From contig NZ_CP133019.1 in assembly GCF_030866805.1 (NCBI RefSeq), positions 496,001 to 560,000 on the forward strand: a stretch of 64,000 bases of DNA, written 5' to 3'. A program made the position numbers and the translations under genes. A model generated the notes under the pieces. It saw only the letters and a program-made list of their open reading frames with translations. It made no database searches and was not told where the DNA came from. The DNA comes from Microbacterium terrisoli (GTDB lineage: Bacteria > Actinomycetota > Actinomycetes > Actinomycetales > Microbacteriaceae). Shown here piece after piece: positions 46,978 through 63,396 of this stretch (positions are counted from its first letter, which is position 1; each line of letters opens with the position of its first letter).

Positions 46978-49596
46978 CTACCAGCGCGCGAGCGCAACGG
47001 CCGCTTCGGCCCGCGCGGATTCGGGCAGTGCCAGGGCGACGGCCTCGGCCAGAGTGAGCTCGGCGCCGCGCTGCGCGGCGCTCTCGAACGCCGCCGGGTG
47101 CGCGGCGCGCTGTTCGTCCAGCAGCGCCAGGTGCACCGTGAACGCATCGACGTCGAAGATGCCGATGCGATGCCGGATCGCGGCGGCCGCGGCCGAGAGC
47201 AGTCCCGCCCGCTCGGGGTCGTCGCGCAGCGCGGCCACTCCACTCATCCCCTCGAGCCCATAGGCGACGCCCTCGTCGAAATGCAGGTGCACCGAATCGA
47301 GCAGCGTGCCGTCGAACACCTGCTCGGCGGCATCCGCGTCGCGCTGCGCGAGCAGCAGGCGCCCCGTCTGGTTGCCGGCGACCGACAGCGTGAACAGGTC
47401 GCCGCAGGCCTTTGCGAGGTCGATCGCGCGATTGAAGTGAGACAGCGCGTCATCCAGCGACCCGCGCACCCACGCCAGGCGTCCGAGCGAGACCTGCGTG
47501 ATGCCCTGCGCCCACGTGTTGTCCAGGCCCTCCAGCCGCTCGAACGCCGCGAGCAGCTCCGTCTCGGCGGTCTCGAGATCGGGATCGGGCAGCTGCACCC
47601 GTGCGGTCGCGCGTGCCGCCTCGGCCATGGCGGCGGCATCCTCGTCGCCGCTCTCGGTGAACAGCCGTGCGCATTCGGCGAGTCCTGCGACCGCCTCCTG
47701 CGACGGGTTCTGCCACATCTGCCCCCACAGGGCGAAGAACCAGGCGACTGCTCGGCTGTGCGCGGTGATCGGCTTGTCCTTGCCGAGCAGTTCCAGCATC
47801 CATACCCGCACTTCGGCGAGAAAACCGGCGATCCACCAATAGATCAGCAGGCTCCACGCGAAGTCGGCGGCGTCGTCGAGCCGGTCGGTGAAGACCAGGT
47901 GGCGGATCGCGCCGCGAAGGTTGGGCAGCTCGAGGCCGAGCTCTGCGACGGCGTCGGCCTGCGCCGATCCGCGAAGCCCCGGCGCCAGCCGACGCACGAG
48001 CGCCGCATAGTGGTCGGCGTACGCCAGGCGCATCGCGGCGATCTCGCCGCGATCTTTCAAGCGGCCGATCGCGTATTCGCGCATGATCGTCAGCAGCGAA
48101 TAGACCGACCGGCCGCCCAGGTCGGTCTGCCTCACGAGCGATCCGTCCACGAGCACGGCCAGGCCCTCGATGACGCGTCCCTCCCAGGGCCGCCCGACCG
48201 ACAGCGCCTCGACGGCGTCGAGGGTGAACCGGCGGCCGAACACCCCGAGAGACTCGAGCAGCTCGCGGTCGTCGGGTGCGAGCAGGCTCACGCTCCACTC
48301 GATCGTCGCGCGCATCGTGCGATGCCGCTCGGGCAGGTCGCGCACCGCGGCCGTCAGCAGCGGCAGGCTCTGGTCGAGGCGTTCGGCGATGCCGTGCGGA
48401 GTGAGCAGCCGCGCTTTGGCGGCGGCCAGCTCGATCGCCAGCGGCAGTCCCTCGAGTGCACGGCAGATCGCGACCACGTCGGCCGCATTCTCTTCGGTGA
48501 GTGCGAACGTCGCATCGGCCGCTCGCGCGCGGTCGACGAACAGTGCGCAGGCCGCCGAATCGCGGGCCCGCTCGAGGGTCCCGGATGCCTCGGGCACGGG
48601 CAGCGCGCGCACTTCGTGGACCTGTTCGCCCCGGATGCGCAGCACGATGCGGCTCGTGACCAGAAACTGGGCACTGGCTGCGACCGAGTACAGCTGCACC
48701 AGGACGGGTGCGGCATCCACGATCTGCTCGAAATTGTCGAGCACGACCAGCACGCGGCGATCGGCCAGGGCCCGCGAGATTCGTTCCTCGAGCGCCGCCT
48801 CTCCGTTGTCGCGCACGCCCAGCGCATGCGCGATGGTGGGCAGCAGCAGTTCGGCCTCGAACACGCCCTCGAGCGGAACGAAATAGACGCCGTCGGGAAA
48901 CAGGTCCTGCGCCGACCGCGCGACCTCGATCGCGAGCCGGCTCTTGCCGACGCCGCCCGGGCCGATGAGGCTCACGGTGCGGTTCCGGGTGCTCGTCAAC
49001 ATCTCCCGCACCGCAGCGATGTCGTCCTCCCGGCCGATCGTGGTCGTGTAGGGCACGGGCACCCGCGACAGCAGCGGGTCGGTCGACGCCGGCTCGGGCT
49101 CGTCGGTGGTGCGACGGGACTGCTCGAACCGCTCGGCGAGCAGCGACGAGAGATCGGCGGCGATCTGCTCTTCGAGCTGTGAGGCATCGTCGAACGGCAG
49201 ATACGCGACGGTGTCGTCGCGCTGGATCCGCTCGATCAGCTGCGCGAGCCGGTCTTCGCGCTGCTGGCTGCGACGCACGTAGATAAGCTTCGGCATCGCG
49301 GGCGGTGCCAGGACGTACTCGTCTTCGAGGCCCGAGATCTCCTCCCCGGGGGCGACCCAGCCGTAGCTGTCGGCGTAGATCCCCACGAACACGTCGCTCT
49401 GGTCGAGGTAGGCGCGGTACAGGGAGCGGGGCGGATGCGGCCGCGCTCCCAACTCGAACATCACCGGCGCCAGGCGCATCCTCTCGATGGCCGCGCGCGC
49501 GGCCACGCGCTCATTCGCCAGCTCATGCAGTGTGGAGCTGACGAACACGCGGATCCGCTGATCGGGCGTGCGGATGACAGACGTTTCCCCGGTCAT
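46978..49596 (-). CDS. DUF4062-STAND ATPase with TPR repeats
   Basis: 872 residues. N-terminal DUF4062 domain (RIRVFVSSTLHELANER, DVFVGIYADSYGW, about 12-110), an NB-ARC-type ATPase with Walker A GPGGVGKSR (about 210-218) and Walker B VLVVLDNFEQI, a winged-helix region (ERHRTMRATIEWSVSLL) and helical TPR-like repeats to the end. No DNA-binding domain is obvious at either end. STAND proteins of this plan are ligand-gated switches; DUF4062 probably provides the effector or a partner contact (inference). It converges on pxpBC. Confidence 0.88.
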   Translation of the reverse strand: MTGETSVIRTPDQRIRVFVSSTLHELANERVAARAAIERMRLAPVMFELGARPHPPRSLYRAYLDQSDVFVGIYADSYGWVAPGEEISGLEDEYVLAPPAMPKLIYVRRSQQREDRLAQLIERIQRDDTVAYLPFDDASQLEEQIAADLSSLLAERFEQSRRTTDEPEPASTDPLLSRVPVPYTTTIGREDDIAAVREMLTSTRNRTVSLIGPGGVGKSRLAIEVARSAQDLFPDGVYFVPLEGVFEAELLLPTIAHALGVRDNGEAALEERISRALADRRVLVVLDNFEQIVDAAPVLVQLYSVAASAQFLVTSRIVLRIRGEQVHEVRALPVPEASGTLERARDSAACALFVDRARAADATFALTEENAADVVAICRALEGLPLAIELAAAKARLLTPHGIAERLDQSLPLLTAAVRDLPERHRTMRATIEWSVSLLAPDDRELLESLGVFGRRFTLDAVEALSVGRPWEGRVIEGLAVLVDGSLVRQTDLGGRSVYSLLTIMREYAIGRLKDRGEIAAMRLAYADHYAALVRRLAPGLRGSAQADAVAELGLELPNLRGAIRHLVFTDRLDDAADFAWSLLIYWWIAGFLAEVRVWMLELLGKDKPITAHSRAVAWFFALWGQMWQNPSQEAVAGLAECARLFTESGDEDAAAMAEAARATARVQLPDPDLETAETELLAAFERLEGLDNTWAQGITQVSLGRLAWVRGSLDDALSHFNRAIDLAKACGDLFTLSVAGNQTGRLLLAQRDADAAEQVFDGTLLDSVHLHFDEGVAYGLEGMSGVAALRDDPERAGLLSAAAAAIRHRIGIFDVDAFTVHLALLDEQRAAHPAAFESAAQRGAELTLAEAVALALPESARAEAAVALARW

Positions 49597-49699
49597 GATT
49601 CCCCAGTCACGAGTCCCCAGTCGTTCAGCACATTATGGACCGGAGCGGGCTCCAGCGCTACGGTGCTGGCACGCAGGATCCGAGCGCGGACCCGCAGGG

Positions 49700-49840
49700 T
49701 GCAACGGGCTGAGAGGGAATCCCGAGATCGCCGCGCACCTCTATATCGGTGTCGCGACTGTCAAGACGCACGTCAACGCGATCTTCGCGAAGCTCGGCGT
49801 GCGCACGCGGCCGCAGGCGATCGCGCTCGTCCGCTCGTGA
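49700..49840 (+). pseudogene. LuxR-type helix-turn-helix remnant
   Basis: The frame ending at 49840 gives NPEIAAHLYIGVATVKTHVN followed by AIFAKLGVRTRPQAIALV, an almost complete C-terminal LuxR HTH. The usual start of that domain and the whole receiver or ATPase part are missing, and upstream sequence codes nothing recognisable. It is therefore the tail of a decayed regulator gene, next to the STAND gene. Confidence 0.65.
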
Positions 49841-49856
49841 TCGTCCGCCCCGCTTG

Positions 49857-49938
49857 GTCGAAATCATGTGTGTTCGACGCGTGCACATCCAATTGACGCA
49901 AAACTCGTGTGTCCGCGTCGAGATCATATGATTTTGAC
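49857..49938. repeat. 82-bp full-length palindromic element (family A, copy 2)
   Basis: Shares the first 19 bases (GTCGAAATCATGTGTGTTC), the central TTGAC and the length with the copy at 35538. The stem here is TCGACGCG/CGCGTCGA instead of CAGCGGC/GCCGCTG, so paired positions changed together. It lies between the LuxR remnant and the rpoB promoter. Just after it GACGGGATGCCGAGGCGC is repeated once with changes. Confidence 0.8.
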
Positions 49939-50017
49939 GGGATGCCGAGGCGCGACGGAATGCCGAGGGCGGGCGCCGGGTTATACCGCAGTATCGGGAA
50001 CTCGTCAAGAATCCGGC

Positions 50018-50046
50018 TGGACATGGCGCGTCGTTCGTCGTATAGT
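50018..50046 (+). promoter_or_regulatory. rpoB promoter
   Basis: TGGACA (50018-50023), a 17-base spacer and TATAGT (50041-50046) fit a housekeeping sigma-70-type promoter. Transcription would start near 50053 and leave about 195 bases of leader before the rpoB start. The stretch 49841-50017 otherwise holds only the palindrome and a short direct repeat. Confidence 0.75.
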
Positions 50047-50247
50047 TGGTAGTTGCGCTCTGGTTCCCCCTGCCTTCATATGGTGGTCGGCTGTGCCTGT
50101 GTGCCCCCGCTGTGTCCCGAGGGATGCGTTTCCGGCGAAACGTGATCCGATGGGCGGCGACGTGTGGCGCGCAGGGTTCGGGTACGAGAGCACGCCACCT
50201 GTCGACAAGGAACCGAAGCCTGAACAGGGCTCATGGAGGTTATCCCC

Positions 50248-53742
<3,495 letters not shown>

Positions 53743-53822
53743 ACCCGGTCCAGGCGATTTCGACTCTGCGGCCGCGCCGCATCGCTCAGTCACCAGATTT
53801 ACAAGGCACACAGGAGAATTCA

Positions 53823-57698
<3,876 letters not shown>

Positions 57699-57705
57699 CA
57701 GACCT

Positions 57706-57768
57706 GACCGGATGCCTCGACCCGAGGCATCCGGTCGGTCCCAGGCCCTCGGCTTCGTGCCGGGGGCC
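57706..57768 (+). terminator. tandem terminators of the rpoBC operon
   Basis: First hairpin: GACCGGATGCCTCG pairs perfectly with 57723-57736 around loop ACC. Second: GGCCCTCGGC (57744-57753) pairs with 57759-57768 with one G-T pair, followed by TTCGTCGTCT. Two strong stems in a row suit a highly expressed operon. Confidence 0.85.
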
Positions 57769-57848
57769 TTCGTCGTCTGCGACCCCCGGGGTTGCTCCGC
57801 TGCTTTCGCGCCGCGCGACGTACCGTGTATCGAAGGGGGTGAACGGGG

Positions 57849-58460
57849 ATGATCGGGGGACGCTCGGGCTGGATCGCCTGGCCGGTGGGTGTGCTGTGCG
57901 TCGGCGTGGTGGCAGGGCTCGTGTGGCTCGCCCAGCCCGGCGTGCCCGGGGCCGTGCAGCTGGCCGGGGATCTGCTGCGCGAGGGGTCGCAGTCGCGCGA
58001 GGCGGCGGCATCCACCCCTCGTCCGATCGAGAGCATCGGCACGGCGCTGACCGATGACTGCCGGTCGCTGTACCCCGACGGGCTGTGGTCTCAGCTGACC
58101 TGGCAGCCGCACATCGTCCTGACCCAGACACAGGACGCGCCGGACACCTCGGCGGTCAGCGTGCGCGATGCGCTGCAGGCCGACGTGCTCATGACCTGTC
58201 GGTGGCGCGAGCCCGGTGGAGGCACGGTGTCCTCGACGCTGGCGCGGGTGGATGCCGAGGCCACGCTGCTGGCTCAGCCGGGCTTCGGGAGCCAGGGCTT
58301 CGACTGCGCCGCGTCCGGCGACGGAGTGCGGTGCACCAAGACCGCAGGCGAGACCACCGAGATCGACATCGTGCGCGGGGGGATGTGGCTGTCGACGATC
58401 GAGCGGTCATGGCATCCCGAGCGTTACTCCGCCCAGCTCGTGCAGCGCCTGTGGCCCTGA
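57849..58460 (+). CDS. secreted or membrane-anchored protein, four-cysteine family
   Basis: 203 residues, with AAGGGGG upstream of ATG 57849. One hydrophobic segment near residues 8-28 serves as signal or anchor. The outer domain has four Cys: DDCRSLYP, MTCRW, GFDCAASGDG and VRCTK. The same pattern occurs in the lipoprotein at 61488-62060, so they are paralogs. Function unknown. Confidence 0.75.
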   Translation: MIGGRSGWIAWPVGVLCVGVVAGLVWLAQPGVPGAVQLAGDLLREGSQSREAAASTPRPIESIGTALTDDCRSLYPDGLWSQLTWQPHIVLTQTQDAPDTSAVSVRDALQADVLMTCRWREPGGGTVSSTLARVDAEATLLAQPGFGSQGFDCAASGDGVRCTKTAGETTEIDIVRGGMWLSTIERSWHPERYSAQLVQRLWP

Positions 58461-58493
58461 CCGCCCCGGCCGTGCCGGCGGTCGCCGCCCGGC

Positions 58494-59969
58494 TCAGGGC
58501 ACGGGCCAGGTGTGCACCGGAGCGTTGGAGTGCATGCCTTCCGTGTACAGCCGCAGCATCTCGCCCAACGCCGCTGCGCGGTTCAGGCCACGGTCCTCGA
58601 ACGACTGAACGGCGGCGACCTGCCACGACGCACCGTTGACCCGGTGCTTCGCGCGTTCCTCGATGATCGTGAGGTACCGGTCGCGCACCGCCCGCGACAC
58701 GTTCCACTTCGACAGGCCTTCGTCGGCCAGCGGCAGCAGGCGCCGCAGCAGCAGCTCATCCCACGGGACCGCCCCGATCCCGGGCCAGTAGAACACGGCG
58801 TCCACTCCACGGCGCGCGCCCTCGGTGAAGTTCGAGTGCGCGGCATCGAAGCTCATCTTGGTCCAGATCGGACGGTCCTCGGCGGCCAGCATCCGCACCA
58901 CGCCGTAGTAGAAGGCCGCGTTGGCCAAGACATCCACCACCGTCGGCCCCGCCGGCAGCACGCGGTTCTCGACCCGCAGGTGAGGCCGTCCGTCCACGAC
59001 GTCGTAGACGGGCCGGTTCCAGCGGTACACGGTGCCGTTGTGCAGCCGCAGCTCGCGCAGCAGCGGCGCACGACCGGCCGCCAGCTCCGCCTCGGGGTCC
59101 TCATCGCTGGTCTCGGGCAGCAGCGCGGGAAAGTAGCGCACGTTCTCTTCGAACAGGTCGAAGATGCTCGTCACCCACCGCTCGCCGAAGAACACCGGCG
59201 GGCGCACCCCCTGATTGCGCAGCTCGGGCGAGCGGGTGTCGGTGGCCTGCAGGAACAGCTCGGTGCGGGTCTCGGCCCACAGCCGCTTGCCGAACAGGAA
59301 GGGCGAGTTCGCGCCCAGCGCGAGCTGCGGGCCGGCGATGACCTGTGCGGCGTTCCAGTGCGCGGCGAACTCGGCCGGGGTGACCTGCAGGTGCAGCTGC
59401 ACCGACGTGCACGCGGACTCCGGTGCGATCGTCGGTGAGTACATCCGCAGCGACTCGGTGCCCACGATGTCCAGTTCGAGGTCCTCGCGGCGGGCGGCGA
59501 AGACGGCGTCGTCGAGGGCCGCATAGCGCGGATTCGCGCTCATCCATTCGCCTTCGAGGTGCTCGGGCCGAAGGGTGGGCAGGATGCCGATCATGACGAT
59601 TCCGGCGTCGGCCTCGCGGGCGCGCTTCTCGGCCTGGTTCATCGAAGCGCGCAGCACGTCTTCGAGGTCCAGCGCCGAGTCGCCGGGCAGGGGACGCGGC
59701 GGCACGTTCAATTCGATGTTGTAGCGGCCCAGTTCGGTCTGAAACGCCGGATCGGCGATCGCGTCGAGCACCGCGGCGTTCGCCATCGCCGGCTGCCCGT
59801 CGCGGCGCACCAGATTCAGCTCGATCTCCAGGCCCGTCAGCGGCCGTTCGTACTCGAACGCGTCCTCGCGCAGCATCAGCTCGAACACGTCCAGGCAGCG
59901 TTGCACCTTCGCGCGGTAGAGCTTGCGCTGCTCGCGCGTGAAGACCGGGGAGGAGATGTCATCACCCAC
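58494..59969 (-). CDS. glutamate-cysteine ligase-like protein (GCS2 family)
   Basis: 491 residues from GTG 59969 with AAGGGAG upstream. GLEIELNLV near residue 47, CTSVQLHLQVTP and RVENRVLPAGPTVVDVLANA match the carboxylate-amine ligase group related to GshA2/YbdK. These enzymes join a carboxylate to an amine with ATP. The true substrates are not clear; actinobacterial thiol metabolism relies on mycothiol, so glutathione synthesis is not assumed. Confidence 0.85.
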   Translation of the reverse strand: MGDDISSPVFTREQRKLYRAKVQRCLDVFELMLREDAFEYERPLTGLEIELNLVRRDGQPAMANAAVLDAIADPAFQTELGRYNIELNVPPRPLPGDSALDLEDVLRASMNQAEKRAREADAGIVMIGILPTLRPEHLEGEWMSANPRYAALDDAVFAARREDLELDIVGTESLRMYSPTIAPESACTSVQLHLQVTPAEFAAHWNAAQVIAGPQLALGANSPFLFGKRLWAETRTELFLQATDTRSPELRNQGVRPPVFFGERWVTSIFDLFEENVRYFPALLPETSDEDPEAELAAGRAPLLRELRLHNGTVYRWNRPVYDVVDGRPHLRVENRVLPAGPTVVDVLANAAFYYGVVRMLAAEDRPIWTKMSFDAAHSNFTEGARRGVDAVFYWPGIGAVPWDELLLRRLLPLADEGLSKWNVSRAVRDRYLTIIEERAKHRVNGASWQVAAVQSFEDRGLNRAAALGEMLRLYTEGMHSNAPVHTWPVP

Positions 59970-60180
59970 GGCGACTCCCTTGCTTCGGTACTGGCATCAC
60001 CGGTGTGCGGGTCGCACGGCCCACGGCGGTGTGGCGCGTCGGTGGCACCGAGTCAAGCACACGATCCCGTCGGGCGACAGAGTGCGGCAGCACCCGTCTA
60101 CGCTGGACGCGGGCGCGCCCGCCGGCAGCGTCTTCGGCGTAGGCCTCGGAGCGGCCTTCTCGGCAAAGGAGCGCATCACC

Positions 60181-61440
60181 ATTTCCGCAGCGAACAGACC
60201 GTCTGATCGGGATGCCGCAGCCCTCGCGGACGCGCCGGCGAGCGTGGTCGATCCCGGCGCAGGCCGGGGACCCGTCTGGCTCGACGGTGTGCTCGACCAG
60301 CGCCTGCCGGAGATCGTGGCGCTGCGTCGCCGCATCCACTCCCACCCGGAGCTGTCGCGGCACGAGGTCGCCACGACCGCCCTGATCCACGACGTGCTCA
60401 CCGCTGCGGGCGTCGCGTCACAGGTGCTGCCCGGGGGGACCGGAGTGGTCGCCGACATCGTGGGGGATTCGGCCGGCCCGACCATCGGGCTGCGGGCCGA
60501 CATCGACGCGCTGCCGGTCACCGAGGCCAGCGGCCTGCCGTTCGCCTCGACCGTCGAGGCCGTCGCGCACGCGTGCGGGCATGACGTGCACACCGCGGTG
60601 CTGCTGGGCGCGGCCCTCGCGCTGCGGGCGGCGCCGCACCTTGCCGGCACGGTGCGATTGCTGTTCCAGCCCGCCGAAGAGGTCATGCCCGGCGGTGCGC
60701 ACGACCTCGTCGCCAGCGGCGCGATGCGCGGGGTGGACCGTGTGTTCGCGCTGCACTGCGATCCGCGGGTGCCGGTGGGCGAGGTCGGCCTGCGAGCGGG
60801 CCCGATCACCTCGGCGTGCGACATGATCGAGCTCGAGGTGCAGGGACCCGGCGGTCACACGTCGCGCCCGCACCTGACGGTGGATGTCGTCGGCGCGCTG
60901 TCGTCGGTGGCAGCGCGTCTGCCGATGCTCGTGGCCCGGCGGCTCGACCCGCGGTCGGGCACGCTGCTGGTGTGGGGCGCTGTGCAGGCCGGTGAGGCGG
61001 CCAACGTGATCCCGCAGCGCGGAGTGCTGCGGGGGACGCTGCGGGTGATGGAGCGTGCGGCATGGGACCTGGCCGAGCCGATCGTCACCGAGCTGGTCGG
61101 TCAGCTGCTGGCCCCCAGCGGTGCGCAGTATCGGCTGACCTACGTGCGCGGAGTGCCGCCCGTGGTCAACGATGCGGCCGCTGTCGAGCTGCTGCGGCGG
61201 GGGATCGACGCGGCGATCGGGGCGGATGCCGCGGTCGGCACCGAGCAGTCCACCGGGGGAGAGGATTTCGCGGTGCTTCTGGACCTCGCGCCCGGTGCGC
61301 TCGCGCGACTGGGTGTGTGGGACGGGCTCGAGCCGCGCGTGGACCTGCATTCTGCGCAGTTCCGCGCGGATGAGCGCGCGATCCCGGTCGGGGTGCGCAC
61401 TTTCGTGCACACTGCGCTGGCAGCCCTCGCCGCCGTCTGA
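60181..61440 (+). CDS. M20-family amidohydrolase
   Basis: The M20 catalytic core starts near LPEIVALRRRIHSHPELSRH. Metal and catalytic motifs are DIDALPV, HACGHDVHTA, LLFQPAEE, a His in VFALHCDP and STGGEDFA. Typical substrates are N-acyl amino acids or hippurate. The start is uncertain: AAAGGAG (60165-60171) is spaced 9 bases before an in-frame ATT (60181), a rare start codon; GTG 60244 is an alternative. The gene is divergent from the GCS2-type gene. Confidence 0.85.
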   Translation: MSAANRPSDRDAAALADAPASVVDPGAGRGPVWLDGVLDQRLPEIVALRRRIHSHPELSRHEVATTALIHDVLTAAGVASQVLPGGTGVVADIVGDSAGPTIGLRADIDALPVTEASGLPFASTVEAVAHACGHDVHTAVLLGAALALRAAPHLAGTVRLLFQPAEEVMPGGAHDLVASGAMRGVDRVFALHCDPRVPVGEVGLRAGPITSACDMIELEVQGPGGHTSRPHLTVDVVGALSSVAARLPMLVARRLDPRSGTLLVWGAVQAGEAANVIPQRGVLRGTLRVMERAAWDLAEPIVTELVGQLLAPSGAQYRLTYVRGVPPVVNDAAAVELLRRGIDAAIGADAAVGTEQSTGGEDFAVLLDLAPGALARLGVWDGLEPRVDLHSAQFRADERAIPVGVRTFVHTALAALAAV

Positions 61441-61487
61441 GGCCGCGCGCCGTGTGCGGTCGCGCGCCGTATGCGGCCGCGACCGGA

Positions 61488-62060
61488 TCAGCCGAACAGG
61501 TGCGTCACGATGCTGGCGGTGTAGCCGTCGGGGGCGAGGTTCGAATAGTGCGTATCGATGATGATGTCATCGCGCCAGAACCAGGTGCGCCCGTCGGTGA
61601 CCGGGTACGTCTTGTTCTGCCACGTGCGCTCGCAGCGGGTGCCGTCCTGGGATGCATAGCAGCCGTAGCCGTTCGTGCGCAGCCCGTCCAGGATCGTCTG
61701 GGCGGCGGTCGCGTCCGTGCGCACCACCTGGGTCCACAGGCTGGTCGTGTCGGAGCGGGGATCGGCCCAGACGCACGTGAGCGACCCGTCGGGCTGCACA
61801 CCGACGCCGCTGCCGAACGCGGGGTCGTTCAATGGCACATCCGCCAGCTGCAGCAGCACGTCGGGTGAGAGCATCGCGCGGCAGTCGGTGGGCAGCGCGA
61901 CAGGCTGGACCGTCGGCGTGGGCTCCGCCGTAGTCGTGGACGGTGATGCGGTGCGTGCCTGCGTGTGCTGCGGGACCGGGTCGGGGGCGCATGCCGTCAG
62001 CGGCATGATCCCGAGAAGAAGGGATGCCGCGGCCGCACCGACGATCGCCAACCTGCGCAT
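61488..62060 (-). CDS. lipoprotein, four-cysteine family
   Basis: 190 residues with a lipoprotein signal (lipobox LTAC). After a Thr/Pro-rich linker the domain shows TDCRAML, LTCVW, GYGCYAS, TRCERT and ends YTASIVTHLFG, parallel to the protein at 57849. TAGAGT ends 6 bases before ATG 62060, so the mRNA looks leaderless. Function unknown. Confidence 0.8.
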   Translation of the reverse strand: MRRLAIVGAAAASLLLGIMPLTACAPDPVPQHTQARTASPSTTTAEPTPTVQPVALPTDCRAMLSPDVLLQLADVPLNDPAFGSGVGVQPDGSLTCVWADPRSDTTSLWTQVVRTDATAAQTILDGLRTNGYGCYASQDGTRCERTWQNKTYPVTDGRTWFWRDDIIIDTHYSNLAPDGYTASIVTHLFG

Positions 62061-62089
62061 GCAGACACTCTATGTGCGGCGGTTCACGG

Positions 62090-62190
62090 GTGATGGCCGC
62101 CCGGTCGGCGATCCGGCGGCGATCGGGCGGCGATCCGGTGACGATCCGGTGACGATCCGGCGGCGATCCGGTGACGATCCGACGGCGTGC
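62090..62190. repeat. GATCCGGYGRC tandem-like repeats
   Basis: About seven imperfect copies of GATCCGGTGACG / GATCCGGCGGCG run through 62108-62185 in the gap upstream of the membrane-protein gene at 62284. No gene is seen in 62061-62283; a GAGGAG ribosome site closes it. Confidence 0.6.
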
Positions 62191-62283
62191 GGCAAACGCG
62201 GCATGGCGGCGCCCGCGGCACAGGGCGCGGAGGTAGCCTCGCTCGTGGGGGAACCGTCCCCGCGTGACGTGAGGAGTGCTGCA

Positions 62284-63393
62284 ATGAGTGATCCCCAGGG
62301 TCCAGTCGGCGAACCCGTCGAAGAGCCCGCGCCCGCCGGCGACGTGGTGAGCCAGGCGCACGAGGGCCTTGCAGAAGCCGAAGCCGCCCGCAGCGGTGCG
62401 GCCGATGACGCGGCGGCCGACGGCACGTCCGCGGATGGCACGTCTGCCGATGGCACGTCTGCCGATGGCGCGTCTGCCGATGGCACGTCTGCCGATGCCG
62501 TTGAAGCCGGCCCGGCCACCGAAACGGTGTACGCCGCCTCGGGCAGCGGGGCGGTCGAACCCGTTCCCGCGACCGAGGCCACGACACCGGTCGCCGCAGA
62601 GACAGCCGCTGCAGGCGCAGAGACAGCCGCTGCAGACACCGACGAAGAGCCGACATTCGCGACCCCGGGGCTCAACGACGCCTATGCGGCGGACGCGGCC
62701 GCCGCAGATTCGACGCCGACCGTTGCAGCCGAGCCCGTGCCCGACCGCCACAGTGAAGCCGCCGCCGTGGCGGCGGCCTCAGGGGCATCGGCATCCACCG
62801 CCTTCGCCGCGCCGGGACAGGGGCAGGGGCAGCCGATCTTCGTCCAAGCACCCGAAGAGCCACGACCTCGCGGCAACCGCGCTGCGGCCGGGGGCATCGG
62901 ACTGATCGCCGCCGTGTGCTTCGCCGCGCTGTACCTGGCATCCGATCTGGTGATCCACCTGGTCGACGGCGCGGTCACCGGCGCCGACGCCGGCACGTGG
63001 CTCGTCAACCAGCTCGGCAGCTGGGGTCTGTGGGTTCCCACGGTCGTGTTCTTCCTCGCCTTCTGGCTGCTGGGTGCCATCATCAACCGCGGCCGCTGGG
63101 GCGTCTGGGTGATCCTCGGCCTGCTCGTCGGGCTCGCCGCCTACGGCGGGCACATCGTGGGCCAGCTGTTCGAGGCACCGTTCTGGAATCTCACCGTGGA
63201 CGAGGGTGCCAAGGTCGCCGCCGATCAGCTGTTCGCGCCGCTGGCGATCGCCGCATTGGTGATCGGACGCGAGCTGACCATCTGGTTCAGCGCGTGGGTG
63301 TCCGCCCGCGGCAAGCGGATGACCGAGCTGAACATCGAGGCCCAGCGTGAGTACGAGCGGACGATCGAGGCGGGTCCGCAGCTGGCGCGCTGA
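62284..63393 (+). CDS. membrane protein with long low-complexity N-terminus
   Basis: 369 residues from ATG 62284 with GAGGAG upstream. Residues 1-195 are Ala/Glu/Pro-rich and include ADGTS pentads repeated five times, coded by 15-bp units at about 62408-62500, and two TAAAGAE-type repeats. Four membrane segments follow (about 203-225, 243-265, 272-293, 310-332). The N-terminal part is probably disordered and cytoplasmic. Family not recognised. Confidence 0.75.
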   Translation: MSDPQGPVGEPVEEPAPAGDVVSQAHEGLAEAEAARSGAADDAAADGTSADGTSADGTSADGASADGTSADAVEAGPATETVYAASGSGAVEPVPATEATTPVAAETAAAGAETAAADTDEEPTFATPGLNDAYAADAAAADSTPTVAAEPVPDRHSEAAAVAAASGASASTAFAAPGQGQGQPIFVQAPEEPRPRGNRAAAGGIGLIAAVCFAALYLASDLVIHLVDGAVTGADAGTWLVNQLGSWGLWVPTVVFFLAFWLLGAIINRGRWGVWVILGLLVGLAAYGGHIVGQLFEAPFWNLTVDEGAKVAADQLFAPLAIAALVIGRELTIWFSAWVSARGKRMTELNIEAQREYERTIEAGPQLAR

Positions 63394-63396
63394 TCG

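Noticed and set aside
46978..49840. Defence island
   Set aside because: Only one STAND gene is present; neighbours are metabolic and housekeeping genes.
49857..49938. Simple terminator of the LuxR remnant
   Set aside because: It matches the 82-bp element at 35538 in length and ends, lacks a T-run, and the upstream gene is a remnant.
58494..59969. Glutathione biosynthesis gene gshA
   Set aside because: The GCS2 group is broad; actinobacteria normally make mycothiol, and no gshB is near.
62090..62190. CRISPR or origin iterons
   Set aside because: Units are short, imperfect and without spacers, AT-rich DNA or dnaA-type boxes.
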